Shown piece by piece: positions 1 to 22,460 of a DNA stretch of 64,000 nt. The first letter of the stretch is position 1; every line of letters starts with the position of its first letter. Both the position numbers and the translations under genes were made by a program. Origin of the DNA: Paraspadella gotoi. Lineage: Eukaryota > Chaetognatha. The notes below the pieces were generated by a model. It did no database searches and was not told the DNA's origin. It was given only the letters and a program-made list of their open reading frames with translations. The stretch spans positions 21,953,875 to 22,017,874 of the forward strand of contig CM119266.1 in NCBI GenBank assembly GCA_051294375.1. Reading direction: 5' to 3'.

Positions 1-28
1 GAGGGAGGAGAGGAGAAAGAGGGAGAGG

Positions 29-1222
29 ATGGAGGAACGAAGAAGTAAAGGACGGGGCGGGGATTCGACGACTTCGCCGGGAAGCGAATCCGCGGCGACG
101 GACGAATCCACTCGACTATCGACGGCGTCGCCGCCGCGCCGGTCTTCGCCTTCACGGCGCGCTTCTCCGCCTCATCGACGCCGGACAGGTTCGCCTCGGC
201 CCTCGTCGCCCTTTGCCCGGCCCTCGTCATCTCTGGCCAGGGCGTCACCGTCGCCGCCTCCTTCTCGTCCTCTGCCTCGTCCTCCTCCTTCTCCCGACGA
301 CAACTTCTTCGACTCTCGCGTCGGCGGCGAAATCCCGCAGTTCACCGCCGACTCTCTCTCCAGAGGATCCTCGGCCAAGAGTCGGTTGTCCGCGGAGGAG
401 GAGGAAGAGAGAGGAGAAAGAGGCCGGACGATGGAGGAAAACGAAGGTATTTAAGGGAATTAATATAATAATTCACGGTGAAAATTCTTAACTAAACATT
501 TCCTTGACTTGGCTTCCTTCTTTCCACTTGCTTCACACACATATATCGACATCTCGTCCAGAATCGAAAGGGCGAGCGGATGCCACAGACGCCGTCGTCG
601 ACAAGATCGACGCCGGTTTCCGCTCTTTGCACGACGCCGCGAAAACGGGCATTTCCAATCTGGTACGCCACGCTGTGATGGCTGGCGGGCGCGTCAACGC
701 TACGGACGACGCCGGGTGGACGCCATTCCACGTCGCGGCGTCGCTTGGACACGAAGCGGCGCTAAAGACACTGACGGCCTTGGGTGCGGACGCCTTCGCC
801 AAAACCAACGAACAGCAGACGGCATTGCATTTGGCAGCCGCAGAGGGAAAGATGGAGGTTTGCTGGTGGCTCGTCGCGAGATGCCACATTCCGGTCGAGG
901 TGCGATTCTTATTTTCAGTACATGAAAATTCAAAACCTACTCTTTGAATTAAAATTAAAACAAATCAAAAAATAAACAATGTCCTTAGTCGGTGGATTTG
1001 TCGGACCGAACTGCCGCGGATTTGGCGGCAGACTCCGGCTTCGACGACGTCGCCCGCTTCCTTCGCGCCGGCGCCGAGAACCGGGACTTCCTCGCCGCCG
1101 TCGCTGCCGCCCGGAGCGACGCCTCCGCCACTTCCGGTTCCGGGTTCCTCGACGACTTTGAGACGACGAGCGACGCCTCGGGCCTCACAATGGCCAAGAC
1201 TTCGCCGAGATCGCCTGAGTGA
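29..1222 (+). CDS. Ankyrin-repeat protein, three exons (29-446, 562-899, 989-1222)
   Basis: Splicing 29-446, 562-899 and 989-1222 gives 990 nt (329 residues plus TGA). Donors are GTATTT at 447 and GTGCGA at 900; acceptors are GTCCAG and CCTTAG. Phases agree (1, then 0). Residues 1-139 are low complexity, rich in Ser, Pro and Arg with an acidic end. From about residue 160 there are four ankyrin-type repeats: LHDAAKTG, then GWTPFHVAASLGH, then QTALHLAAAEGK across the intron, then RTAADLAADSG. Ankyrin repeats mediate protein-protein binding; no catalytic domain is seen. The frame is open upstream of the ATG at 29 to the window edge, so that ATG may be internal and the 5' end may be missing. The ankyrin call is secure; the subfamily is not recognised. 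Confidence 0.85.
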
Positions 1223-2302
1223 CAGGATAATGATAAACGATAACGTCGTTATGTATACGATTAGATTAGCTTTTCAACTTGACACATCCCCGCAATCTGT
1301 ACAGTAAAAAAAATATATTAGACTACGACAAAACAAAAAAGCCAATTTCCGAGCAAGCACAGTATTATGATTATTTTTTTTAAAAAAAATGGTCAACTTT
1401 AATTTAGTTTACATTTACAGTGTATATTTCAATTATGTTTTTTTTTTAATCGGTTTTGTACACAGTCTTTATTTTGTTGATTTTAAGTTCGATGATTTAA
1501 AAATTGAAAAATGGATATATATTTTAATTTTAAAACAGTTAAAGGAAATATAGGACTGTTTGCTAGTTTTAGTTATATGGTCAGAAGTAATGTGTATGAA
1601 TCAAAATTGTTAAATCAAAATTATAATAAAAAAATGCAACTTTTAATTACGTCTTTTGTTTCTGTTATTTTGAATACATGCGCTCCCTTAGATTTAGGAC
1701 AGACAAATTATATTAAAAACAAGTGACAACGACGAAATAGATTTGAGCACAACCATAATGGTAATGAAAACTGTTTGTTTAAAATTTACCTCTAATAATA
1801 TCAAAAATTAAATTAATAACTAGAAATCAGATAATATTGAAAACCCCAAGACGGGTCAACTATTTAAATCACCATTAAAATTAATATCTTTGCATTTTTA
1901 AATTTTGATATAGGTCATCGAAATTTAGAATGACTTACAGTTTTCTATTCATAATAAAAAGCATATAAAAGCATATAAAACGCAATAAATAGTTTTTTTT
2001 CACAAATAAATTCTTCCATGCAATTTTATGTTGGTTGTACCGATTTTATATTTGATGAATCATAAATAGATTACAAAATTATAACAATGAGTGTCATTAA
2101 TGTGAAGTAATAAGCTGCAATAATTTTCTTTCGTGTTTCCTTTTCACTTATAATTATCGTAGTAGTCTTACACTATATTCAGGTTTGCTTTGATTATATA
2201 TCTGTTTTAGAAAAGCTCCGTTAAAATACTTAGTATCTTAACCCTCATAGGATATTTAGGAAGCCAGGAAATCTTCCCTTTTTTTTCTTCTCATTCAAAA
2301 GT
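1223..2302. other. AT-rich intergenic stretch
   Basis: About 1.1 kb of AT-rich DNA between two plus-strand genes. It holds A and T runs and one short AT-rich open frame at 1511-1726 that I do not regard as a gene. It should contain the 3' UTR of the ankyrin gene and the promoter of the next, but no canonical AATAAA or TATA element could be assigned with confidence. Confidence 0.5.
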
Positions 2303-9172
<6,870 letters not shown>

Positions 9173-9495
9173 ATCGGGCGACGAGGGGATTTTTTCGCAA
9201 TGATAAAGACGCTAAAAAGGTACACGAGTTTTCTCGCCGAAGAAATATGTCGCGCGGTGAGAATCAAAAACGGACAGTGGAGCGGAATCGCAGGCGGGAG
9301 ATGGTCAGATCTGAAGTAAAAGACGATGACGATGACAACGACGATGACGACGAGATAACTAAACGAACGGATGAAAGCCAATTCGAAGACGGAAAACTAA
9401 CGATAGAGAGTAACAAAAATAACTCTAACGAAAAGAAATACGTCAACTTAAACCACAGCGATGATTGTCCCGGTCGAAATAAAGATGTAATGGGC
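9173..9495 (+). CDS. Charged open frame, possible frameshifted extension of the preceding gene
   Basis: A frame offset by two bases from the 9172 stop is open from before that stop to the N gap at 9496. It encodes very charged sequence with an Asp run (VKDDDDDNDDDDEITK) and no stop. Its style matches the upstream C-terminus. An indel near 9150 would fuse the two; otherwise this is a separate exon starting at the ATG at 9247 and cut by the gap. I cannot decide between these. Confidence 0.35.
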
Positions 9496-9840
9496 NNNNN
9501 NNNNNNNNNNNNNNNNNNNNNNNNNNNNNNNNNNNNNNNNNNNNNNNNNNNNNNNNNNNNNNNNNNNNNNNNNNNNNNNNNNNNNNNNNNNNNNNNNNNN
9601 NNNNNNNNNNNNNNNNNNNNNNNNNNNNNNNNNNNNNNNNNNNNNNNNNNNNNNNNNNNNNNNNNNNNNNNNNNNNNNNNNNNNNNNNNNNNNNNNNNNN
9701 NNNNNNNNNNNNNNNNNNNNNNNNNNNNNNNNNNNNNNNNNNNNNNNNNNNNNNNNNNNNNNNNNNNNNNNNNNNNNNNNNNNNNNNNNNNNNNNNNNNN
9801 NNNNNNNNNNNNNNNNNNNNNNNNNNNNNNNNNNNNNNNN
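9496..9840. other. 345-N assembly gap
   Basis: The right edge abuts a CGGT tetranucleotide repeat, so the gap probably covers the microsatellite core of the repeat element that follows. Confidence 0.95.
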
Positions 9841-10150
9841 CGGTCGGTCTGTCGGTCGGTCTGTCCCACTTATGTTAAAATGTTTATAACTTGCATATAT
9901 AGTTGGTTGCTCAATCTTCATTTGTTAAGAAGAGAAAATCCTGAAATTAAAGTGACTGCTAGCGCCGCCTTCAGGAAATCCTAAAACTATAAATAACAAA
10001 ATACGGAATTCTGATGCAGTGAGTGTCATAAATACATGGGCTGAGAATTTAACAAGTTATTATAGTCAAGTAGTCATTTCATGTCATATCATATATTGTT
10101 ACGTTATGTCACGAGAAATATATGTAATAAGGCAGTCACTGCGGCGCAAC
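9841..10150 (-). mobile_element. Microsatellite-cored repeat element, copy A (partial)
   Basis: Read on the minus strand, this matches the elements at 23784-24026 and 29403-29635: terminal GTTGCGCCGC (here GCGGCGCAAC at 10141-10150), then AGTCACTT, AACAAATGA, GCAAGTTATAA, AAGTGGGACAGACC and the GACC-type tetranucleotide run. The other end is lost in the N gap. It looks like a non-autonomous element with a tetranucleotide core. Confidence 0.7.
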
Positions 10151-10312
10151 ACTTTTGAATTACCGTTCTTGTTTTCTTTTTTTTTTAAATTATACTAATT
10201 TTTGGAAGTGTTAAAAAAGCCGAGTTTGTGTGTTTGTTTGTTTTTTTTTGTTTTTTTTTAACTTTGGCATCCAGACTGACATTATCGGCATAGTTGAACT
10301 GATTACCGTCGA
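10151..10312. other. No feature
   Basis: AT-rich sequence with T runs after the repeat element. Nothing recognisable. Confidence 0.4.
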
Positions 10313-10430
10313 TTAGGAACGCCGAAACGGAGCGATTCTTAAAGCGTTACCTACGGTCGTCGACGCTGTCACCGCCTCCGTCCCCGATGCCCCCGCCGTC
10401 GCCAACTTCGTCGCTGGCTTCGTCGTCCAC
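10313..10430 (+). CDS. Coding-like segment, either strand
   Basis: GC-rich block in AT-rich surroundings. After an acceptor-like GATTAG the plus strand reads KALPTVVDAVTASVPDAPAV and onward to a possible donor GTATCG at 10430. The minus strand also has an open, acidic Gly-rich frame with donor-like GTAACG. One strand is probably an exon; the strand is not resolved. Confidence 0.3.
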
Positions 10431-10617
10431 GTATCGTCAAAGATTTTTTCGGCAATAACAATTTTTTTTTAATTTTATTTTGATTTAAGTTTTTTTCTTT
10501 TTTTGAAATACTGACCTTTTTAAAATGAAAATTACAAGTAAAGCAATTCCCACAGAGACTGTTCGCCGTTAACTCGCATTTCCCCGGGTTTGAGGAAGTG
10601 AGGGAAGGAGGGATATT

Positions 10618-10929
10618 TTGATCAAATCTATTTTACAGTCGCGGTCCATAATTACATTTCCGACTCCTTTGTTGCGGTTCCATCGACCCAAAAAAAGAAG
10701 AATCTTTGTTGCGGCGCCCCGTTTCTTTGTTCGTAGAAATCGCGGACCCATTTCTGGGAAAAGGGGATTTGATGTGGATTTTTCCCTCATCAGATTTGAT
10801 TTGTGCTTCGGGGATAAAGAGATGAAATCGTCGGAACTGAAGAGAAGAAAGATTGAGAATGAGAGGAAGAGAAAGGAGGGAAATTATCGTTTGATACGAA
10901 AGAAAAAAAGAAGGAATGAAAGAAGTTGA
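10618..10929 (+). CDS. Basic coding-like segment
   Basis: Open plus frame with no early ATG (first ATG about 10821). It reads RRNRGPISGKRGFDVDFSL and then a Lys/Arg/Glu-rich end before a GA tract. Purine-rich DNA keeps frames open by chance, so this is weak evidence for an exon. Confidence 0.25.
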   Translation: MIKSILQSRSIITFPTPLLRFHRPKKRRIFVAAPRFFVRRNRGPISGKRGFDVDFSLIRFDLCFGDKEMKSSELKRRKIENERKRKEGNYRLIRKKKRRNERS

Positions 10930-10932
10930 TAG

Positions 10933-10986
<54 letters not shown>
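10933..10986. repeat. (GA)n tract
   Basis: GA dinucleotide run of about 54 bp. Confidence 0.9.
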
Positions 10987-10991
<5 letters not shown>

Positions 10992-11114
10992 AAGGAAGGT
11001 TAGTTGAAGAGAAAAAGAGTCAAGTGCATTGTCCGTCGGGATTCACCGAGATTTCACCAATGCTCCAGGCCTTCCAGTTAAAAGTAAAACCCTTTCACCA
11101 CTTGCGATGTTCAA

Positions 11115-11270
11115 CTAAATGCCACCCAGTGCCCCTCACTTCCACCAAATGCCACCCAGTGCCACTCACTTCCACCAAATGCCACCCNNNNNNNNNNACT
11201 TCCGCCGCTTGCTGCCCAGTGCCACTTTCTTCCATTTCATGACGCCTCGTGCCACTTCTTTCCTCCCTAA
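11115..11270. repeat. 30-bp minisatellite with a 10-N gap
   Basis: Units of ATGCCACCCAGTGCCACTCA followed by CTTCCACCAA, about 2.6 clear copies, then a 10-N gap (11188-11197) and degenerate copies. Short CCCAGTGCCAC pieces recur to 11370. Confidence 0.75.
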
Positions 11271-11815
11271 AACCCTATCCAGTCAAATGTTAACATGTTC
11301 GTCCCTCTGCCACGTTTGCCACCTTCCTTTCCCAGTGCCACTTTCCATCCCTTTCCCAGTGCCACCTCCATCCACGCCGCGCCGCCCGATTCTTCGCAAC
11401 AAAAATCGAATCGAAGATAGAATTTGCGCGGGAATAAGTGCGGCGGGAGATTATTCGAAGGAAAGAGACTGGGAGAGGAAGGAAAGAAGGAAAGAAAAAA
11501 AATAAAGAAAAGGAGGCGATAGAGAAAAGTCGGTTATATTGATCGTGACGCGTGGAGGATTGGGTGAGGAAGATGCGGGAGAAGAAATGGGACAAAGGGA
11601 AAGTGAATGTAATTTAATAGGAAAAGGGGAAGGAGGAAAAGAAAAGAGAAAAAACATGAAATGTTAAATAAGGCAGAGTAAAAGTGCATGGGCGGTCTTG
11701 AGAATTGAGTGAAAAAGAGTCCAAAAAAATCTTTGCGAATTCGAAAGAGAGAGTTCCGAGTAGAGAAAACGGGAGATTCAAAGAGAAAAGTCGATGAAAA
11801 AGACTGGACCAAAAT

Positions 11816-11817
<2 letters not shown>

Positions 11818-11851
<34 letters not shown>

Positions 11852-11878
11852 GAAAAGAGAGAGATGAGAGAAGGAGAG

Positions 11879-11911
<33 letters not shown>

Positions 11912-11912
11912 C
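11818..11912. repeat. (GA)n tract
   Basis: Imperfect GA run with AAA interruptions, directly upstream of a coding-like segment. Confidence 0.9.
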
Positions 11913-12107
11913 TTTGGCGAAACTGAGTCTGATGCCGGAAGAGGGTTAGTGACCCGACGGCCAGACAACGACGCTGGCGGGCAGCGAACGGCGTCAGCGG
12001 ACGCGGCAGCGATGGAAGCGTTGTACGGTAGCAGCGGCAGCAGCGGCGACGGCGGCTTCCGCTCGCCGTCCAGCGTCACACCCAGACGTCGTTACCCTAC
12101 ATGTTGA
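11913..12107 (+). CDS. Candidate terminal exon, Gly/Ser/Ala-rich
   Basis: The frame runs from the GA tract to TGA at 12105-12107. It reads TESDAGRGLVTRRPDNDAGG and then Ala-rich and Ser/Gly-rich sequence (MEALYGSSGSSGDGGF). GC-rich, codon-like composition contrasts with what follows. An internal ATG at about 12012 could be a start. Family unknown; the upstream border is hidden in the GA repeat. Confidence 0.35.
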   Translation, partial: FGETESDAGRGLVTRRPDNDAGGQRTASADAAAMEALYGSSGSSGDGGFRSPSSVTPRRRYPTC

Positions 12108-15100
12108 AGCTGAGAACGCCGCTGCCGCCGTTACAAATCGAATACCGTCTAAAGGAATGAACCGACTCGCCCAGGACCCAGTAATTCCAATGTTTTTGTC
12201 ATATCTTTGATCGAACGGCAGAGAGAACATTAGATCGTCTCAGTCAGTCACTGATCGATAGCATGACGAGCTCAGATCGATGAGTTCTATCTCTTCTCAT
12301 CAGTCTACTCTTGCATCTCTCGAGTCGTCAGCATCGATCTTCTGCTCTCTCGAGTCAGTATGTCTCTGAATAATGCACGTACGCTGGGTATGACGATAAG
12401 AGAGAAAGAACAATGTCAGCTATGTGCTGCAGATGGGTTCATTCCTTATCAATGACCATGAGTTAATTTATCTAGCAGGTCAGAGTTATGCTACTAAGAA
12501 CGTAATATGAGCGAGCAACAGGAGCGTAAGATACGACTGATGCTCCAGTTTGCACGCGACTACATCTCCGGGATCTCGACGTCCTGCGGTCGTTACGCTG
12601 CGATCGCGGGATCGAAGCGCTCGAGAGATCGAAACATCAGAGCTAGAAAACATTAGGATACGCATGATTACGATGTACAACGCTAAAATCGCATCTTGCT
12701 GAGCGGCGTCTCCTCCGCTGAAACTGCTCTCGAACGAGTTTCAAGCTTGTAATTGCGCTCACGTACTTACTGCAAGTGTCGTTCGTTCCCTCTGGACTGT
12801 CCCGCCTACCGTCTTATAACTTCATTGTAATCTGGTCAACAGATTCTTCAGCGCGTTTCGCAAGTCTCTCTTCGACTCTGTCTTCTCTCTCGCTAGCTCG
12901 CGTGCTCTCCTTCTCTCTCTTCCTCTCCTCTGCTTATCTTCCTCATCACTTCTCCTTTCTCTCCTCTCTCTTCTTCCTCCTCTTCCTTTTCCTCACTGCT
13001 TCTCGTGCGGGCACCAGAACGGCTCGTTTGCCTAATATGCATTCTATTTTTTCTCTTGCATCTCTCGATCGCACCTTCCTGTTCCTCCAATTATTATTTT
13101 CTTAGTGTATTCTGGGGTACCACTGGGATCTCCGTAGTGATCATTACGAAAGGTATTCTAACCACTCTTCTACTGCTATAGTACTTTCTTATCTTCTATA
13201 TATTAAATATCAATCACTAATTAGACGCGTGGTACCACAGACATTCCGCATCCGATTTCTTCATTATCTCTAGTATCTCTATAGTCATCTTAGCATCTTG
13301 AAAAAGTCTCCCACTCACGGATATTTTCGAGTGAGCATTTGAATAGCTTTTATCCTCACTTTTCGTTGCCTCTTCGTCGCATTTAATATTCATATTATAC
13401 TGATATAATTCTATCCAAGTATTCTCGTCTATTATTGTAAGATGACCCTGATATATCTGCAGCAATTAATATATTATCTCCTCTCGCTCTCGTCAATCTC
13501 TCGCGTATCGACGCCAATCGACGATGACGCTATCTGCGATCACGCAGAGATGTTCACAATCTAATCCGATGCGAAGACTTTGGTCACCGTTCATTATACC
13601 TTACTTCGTCCCTCCTCTCTTTCGTTCTTATATTAATGTATGTGTTATTCCACTGTTTAAGTCCTAACTTTACGTTCGTTGTTTCTCTGAATGTAGAGGT
13701 GACTGACAATCGAATGATATCATCCGTTTAAATCACTTAAACTTATGACAGCAGTTCGATCTCCTGTTCTAACACTGTAGAGGAACCGAGCAGCTTGAAC
13801 CCGTGCTGACATACGCAGAATTTCGGAGCGTCATAAATCTGCTCTTATATTTTCTCTTTGTTACGGTATCGGAAGAGGATAACCTCGAGTATTATTGTAC
13901 GGACTGAGATACCAGCGGACGATCTAATGGTAGAATGATGCTCATGTCTTATGAGGGTCTCTGGAACTCAGAGAGTCCGACCGGCAATAGGTAATAGGTT
14001 GATTAAATCATCGGGGTGTCGGGAAACCCGGGACCGTGAGAGCGGATTGTGAGATAGAAATTGAGAGGTTAAATATAGGTAGTGTGTATGGACAGCACAA
14101 GAAATACTATGTTGTAGAATATGGATGACCGGAGAGAACAAGAACTCGTAACTGTTTTTGTCTACAAATTTTAAAATTTAGAGAGAGAGAGACGATCAAA
14201 GATAGAACTTGAAGCGACCTCGTGGCGGCTCTACCGCACGTGGTGGTTGTGAATTATTTAGAAATGAGTGCAACATGCGTAGATGGCACTGTTTAGCGGA
14301 ACATAGATCGCAGTGGGTTGCTAAAAACCGATGAGTTGGCACATATGTATGCTTACGAGATGATTGATATGCGCTGTTAAAATTGTGTCATCAGAAGCTC
14401 AACCGCTGTGATAATATTACATCCTTACGTGTGATTAATCCTGTTATTTCTCGGAAGGCGAGCGCTCGAGCATTGTAGAACCTCTGCTCGTAATGAATAT
14501 TCAGGCCTTATCGGACTATTGATGTGTGCTCTGATTGAAGTCGCTGAACTAATATTTACTCTACTTGAGTAAACTTAACTCACACTATTCATTTAATTTT
14601 AAACGTACCAGTTTCCTTTCTAAACTAATAACTCATTATCAATAATCTTTACGTCTAGTCGTCGATCGCGACTGACTGCTGCTCTCCCCTATTTCGTTTA
14701 GATAAAAAAATTTTCGAATAGGATAAAGTAATTTACTTAGCCTGCCCACTTTTCTGCTTTCTTCATCAATCACACTCAGGATTGGATTATCTTTATCATT
14801 CCGTTATTCAGGATTCACTCCGCATCACAACTCTCCAAGGTAATGGCCATGGATTACTCTAAATTTTTTGAGAATATTGAAAATATTAACGAGCGAGGAA
14901 TTCGTAGGATCCGTTCATGAGTTAATTAGGGACATTGAGACCTTTTTGAAAGGATGAGTTATGAGGTAGATGCTGATGAAACAACGGTCCTGTTTTAGGT
15001 GAGTTAGAAGCAAGGATGGGTGGCCAGGGATTGAAAACCCTGTCAAAGGGCATTTCAATTTACACCCACATTGTCTGACCGAGTAATCCCATGTCATGAA

Positions 15101-15329
15101 TTTGTTGCAAAAAGGGTTTTTGTCTGATCTGCGTCACAAAGGGCTCCCAGTTTTCTCAATCGGACAGGTCCCATCGTCCGTCTCAACGTAAACTGTTATC
15201 CTGAAAGATCTTTGACAACGTTCCTCACGAACCTAGACATGTTGATATTTTCCTTACACTGAAGAATTATTTTCCTAAATCTTAACAAATTTCCTACGTT
15301 AGTAAGTGAAATAAACTCCGTACGAAAGT
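12108..15329. other. Microsatellite-poor block, no intact gene
   Basis: Composition differs from the flanks: almost no GA/CT tracts apart from a pyrimidine-rich part at 12880-13000, and no long frames on either strand. It leads into the decayed BEL/Pao element and may contain its 5' part or older transposon relics, but I could not identify an LTR pair or conserved motifs here. Confidence 0.4.
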
Positions 15330-18890
<3,561 letters not shown>

Positions 18891-18967
18891 ATAAGAGCAA
18901 AAAAAGACTGCTAATAAACTACGAAAAATAATGAGTATTAGACAGGAGTTTTTCAGACAATTGGAAA

Positions 18968-18992
18968 NNNNNNNNNNNNNNNNNNNNNNNNN
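18968..18992. other. 25-N gap followed by (CT)n
   Basis: Fixed-size scaffold gap; CT repeat at 18993-19024 on its right. The 18.9-19.24 kb stretch has no gene. Confidence 0.95.
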
Positions 18993-19027
<35 letters not shown>

Positions 19028-19256
19028 CAGTTGTCTTGAATAATGATCGCTGGGTTTACAAGAGAGAGAAATAGATTCGATGTACATAAATAATTATTAG
19101 ATTCGAGCTACTAAGAACGTAGAAGACTGACTGCTCAGTTTGAGCGCTCAACTCTCCTTCTGGCTGCCTCAAACAAAAACAAAAAAAATATAATAGAAAA
19201 AAGAAGGACTTTGAGACTAACGAAGAGTTCTTGCCTTATTTATTGTNNNNNNNNNN

Positions 19257-19420
19257 GCCAAGTCGGAGGCGAAGAAGCATCGAGGTCATCACGTGACCCG
19301 AAAACGACGTCTAATCTGCTTCTTGTGACTCGTGACTGCGACGACGACCCCTCTCCCTGACGACGACGACGACGACAACGACGACGACATCTCTGTCGGG
19401 GTGAGGGGAAGAGATAAGGG
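19257..19420 (-). CDS. Coding-like minus-strand segment
   Basis: The minus strand reads QGEGSSSQSRVTRSRLDVVF, then GSRDDLDASSPPTW, into the 10-N gap at 19247-19256. Upstream is a (GTC)n repeat. There are weak exon-like features only. Confidence 0.25.
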
Positions 19421-20337
19421 TCCCCGTGAGATTGAGATCGAGAGGGAAGAAGATGCGAAAAGGAGTTGAGTGGAGGAATGAAGAGAGGGGAGATTTGAAA
19501 TGGGGCGAAGTGGGAGGGGGTGGACCCGAAGAGTGATCGGTCAAATTGGGAGCGGGTAACTCTCAGCGATTGGCATAGTATTTGTATTTCTATAAATACG
19601 AAACGCAAAGATAGATTCGCAAATTAATTTGAGTTCAAAAGTAAGTGCGCCCGTCCTTCGAGAGATTTTTTTTTTTTCGATTTACGGTTTCACGATTAGA
19701 AAAGTTTTATCGTCGCCTTAATAAAGTTATTAGGTAATTAAGAAGTCATTTTTTATGATCAAGTTTTTTTTAAGACGTATTCATAAAAAACCGGTTCCTA
19801 AATGGCTAGAATTATGATAAAAAAACCCTCTAAAATCCCATGATTAATAAAACAATTTCATAAATTCTTCGATAGAGAAATTGTTTTCTCCTCTCACTTT
19901 CTCCCATTTCTTTGTTTCCCCTCCTATTTTTTCATTCCTCCCTACCCCTTTTCTCTCCATTCTCCATTTCTGGCGCCGAATTATATTTCCCTTCATTTTC
20001 CTCGTTTGTCAAAAGCGAGTTTCTCTCTCCCCTATTTTTTTGTTTCGCGACGACAACGACGACAACCGCGCGATATTCCAGCTCCAGAATTCGAGTCGGC
20101 GACTGAGAAGTTCTCCTCTGTTTCATATTCGTCATCCTTCTTATTCTCCTATCATAGTCTTCCTCTCTATCATCGTCATATCACTCGGGTCATCTTCGTC
20201 ATATGAATTGACATTTTCCCCCCCTTTAGTTACATCGTCTTTGTCATCCATGGTCTCTCTGACGTTAGCATACTTTTAAGATTCTTGTAATACCGATTAA
20301 TTATTTTTGCCGTCATTATATCGTTTATTGTTATTTA
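19421..20337. other. No gene; pyrimidine-rich stretch
   Basis: AT-rich then strongly pyrimidine-rich sequence (19880-20250). Open frames here are Ser/Phe/Leu-rich artefacts of base composition. Confidence 0.4.

Positions 20338-20379
<42 letters not shown>
20338..20379. repeat. (GTC)n trinucleotide repeat
   Basis: About 13 GTC units. Similar GAC or GTC runs occur at 19361-19385, 21243-21262, 23310-23330, 28898-28920, 55370-55390 and 62050-62083, making this a recurrent repeat class in the window. Confidence 0.9.
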
Positions 20380-20488
20380 TCTGTCAACGTTGTTACTTTG
20401 TTTTGTTTCCAACGTCCTTTTCGTCTTCCGCCCTTCCGCTTCCAGCGGCGAAAAGGGTTTCGAACGGCAAATCTTATTTTACGCCGCC

Positions 20489-20755
20489 ATGGAAATCTTT
20501 ATGGCCCCGCGCCGAGCGTTTGTGGCCCCGCACCGAGCATTACGCATGCGAATGTCGTCGGAGAAAATGGAAATTGCCGAGGCTGAATTTCCTCGGGAGG
20601 TCGCCCCGGCCGCCATTCGTCTCAATCTTCTTTTCTCTCATTTCTTGCTCATCCTCTCTTACGGCTTTAACATTCCTTTGTCTATTTCTCAACTCTTTTC
20701 TCAACATTTTTCTATTTATATCATCTCACTATCTCACTTATTAAATATTTTTTAA
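20489..20755 (+). CDS. Candidate exon with a good start context
   Basis: ATG in GCCGCCATGGAA, a near-ideal animal start context, opens a frame reading MEIFMAPRRAFVAPHRALRM and then SSEKMEIAEAEFPREVAPAA, ending hydrophobic at 20755. An imperfect 20-bp duplication (GTGGCCCCGCACCGAGCATT type) lies in it. The same frame is open upstream to an acceptor-like CTTCCAG. No family recognised. Confidence 0.35.
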   Translation: MEIFMAPRRAFVAPHRALRMRMSSEKMEIAEAEFPREVAPAAIRLNLLFSHFLLILSYGFNIPLSISQLFSQHFSIYIISLSHLLNIF

Positions 20756-21132
20756 TGCATATATTTTTTTTAATTAATAGTTCAGTTTAAAAATGACGTC
20801 AAAACTCCTCGCCTCTATAATATCAAATTATGACGCCTATCAAACGCTCTATACTTAAATCTTCCTTCTATCTCTATACCTGTCACAAAGTGAGACAGAT
20901 AAACGTAACGAATCCTCCAAATCTAAATCCGAACGTAAGTAACGTGTCGCCGAAAATCCCCCCCCTCTCCCCCCCCCGAAAATTTCGATTTCCGCGACGT
21001 CAACAGTTTTTTTTCTTTTTTCTTTCTTTCTTTTTTTCCCTGGAATTTTTTTCCCCCAGGTCTCACGGGCGTCGTTAGTGACGATTCCAACTGTTTCTCG
21101 GGCAGATTCACGGCGTTTCACAGATTCACGGC

Positions 21133-21170
<38 letters not shown>

Positions 21171-21802
21171 CTTGAGGAGCGAGGTCGATGTCTCGGTTCC
21201 GTCGCTTCGAAGGGGAAATGGAGCTTCCATCTGTTGCTATGAGACGACGACGACGACGACGACGGCCGCGAAAACGCGCCGCCATTTTTTCCCCGCAAGA
21301 TGGGGAGAGCGAGAATAAAAAAAACAACGACGGAAACGACGACGATAATATCGATAAGATGAAATGTCAACACGGACCATCGTTTTAATGACACCAATGC
21401 TACGCCGCTTTCGAGTCTATTTTTTATACTTGCAGTCCCGCTATTCTTGCAGCGCCGCTTAGCGAGTTAAAAATTATGAGCATGCGGCGCCGCTTGGTAA
21501 GATTTTTAAGAAACCCGGCGCCGAGTTTGACTGATTTCTTCGTCTTCGGCGAATCTCCAGGTTTGCGAAAACAAATCAACGGGACAACCCCCCCCTCTCC
21601 GCCGCCTCGAGCTCCAACGCCGCTTCTCACTTCCGGTTCGACGCACGCGTCTGTCGTCTCCCGTCGCTCCCCGTTGCCAGGAGACGGTCTGACGCCAAAT
21701 AAAAGATGGTCACGTGATGTTCGTTGCGTCACGTGGATAATGTCGTGACGGTGGAGTAGTCAGAGTCAGAGTCACAATTTACGTATTTTGTAACGTATTA
21801 AG

Positions 21803-21949
21803 ATGAGTTTCGTGACGCGTTGTACAGAAACGGCATCGGCTGACGGCGACGGTGACGACGCCGGCTACGGCGTCGATTTCGAAAGAAAGGAGGTTAAAAT
21901 ATTTCGGCGTCGCAATTTGATCAAATCAAAGAGGGGGGGGGAAAGGTGA
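21803..21949 (+). CDS. Candidate first exon (copy 1)
   Basis: ATG opens MSFVTRCTETASADGDGDDA and AGYGVDFERKE, then a possible donor GAG|GTTAAA; read through, it stops at 21949. In copy 2 an extra G after the ATG and other indels break the frame, so one copy carries errors. Confidence 0.3.
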   Translation: MSFVTRCTETASADGDGDDAGYGVDFERKEVKIFRRRNLIKSKRGGER

Positions 21950-22351
21950 CAAAAATTTAAAAGGAAAAGTTTAGGAGCCAACAATAACATTCTTTTGTTA
22001 CGACGAAAAGAAATTCAATAAAATCCAAAAGAAATTCTTTTGAAAAATTAAGTTTTCCGCGAGGAGAAACGCCGCCGAAGCGAAGCGTTAGAAATCAACT
22101 CGAGACAAATTGAAAAAAGCCTCCGAACACCCCTGATGAAACGAGGGTTAACCAAAAAAAAAAAAAAAAAAAAAAAAAAACCATGTCCGCGAACACTCCT
22201 CCATCAAGAGTGACAAAGACGTTTCCACTCTCTCTCTCTCTCTCCCTCACCACCGCCCGCAATTACCACCACCCCTACTACTTTCTCTCCCTTCCAGACG
22301 ACCGTAAATTTTCCACTATTTGATTTTGATCAAACCACAATTTCGTTCAGG

Positions 22352-22460
22352 TGCGGACGAGAAGGATGCGATGCCGCCAGCGCTTTGGGAAGCAGATGGC
22401 GATGACAGGTGCGAGAGCTGCGGTGATTTTCTTGTTGAAGAGTACCATTCGCACCTGTGA
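22352..22460 (+). CDS. Candidate exon with CxxC and HxH residues
   Basis: After the acceptor TCGTTCAG one frame reads ADGDDRCESCGDFLVEEYHS, which could bind zinc. The same segment recurs in copy 2 at 27897-28061, partly duplicated around a spurious 10-N gap. Frame continuity differs between copies, so this is tentative. Confidence 0.3.

Noticed and set aside
22154-22180. A-run as the poly-A tail of a retrocopy
   Set aside because: No upstream processed-gene sequence or target duplication is visible; probably a simple A run (also in copy 2).
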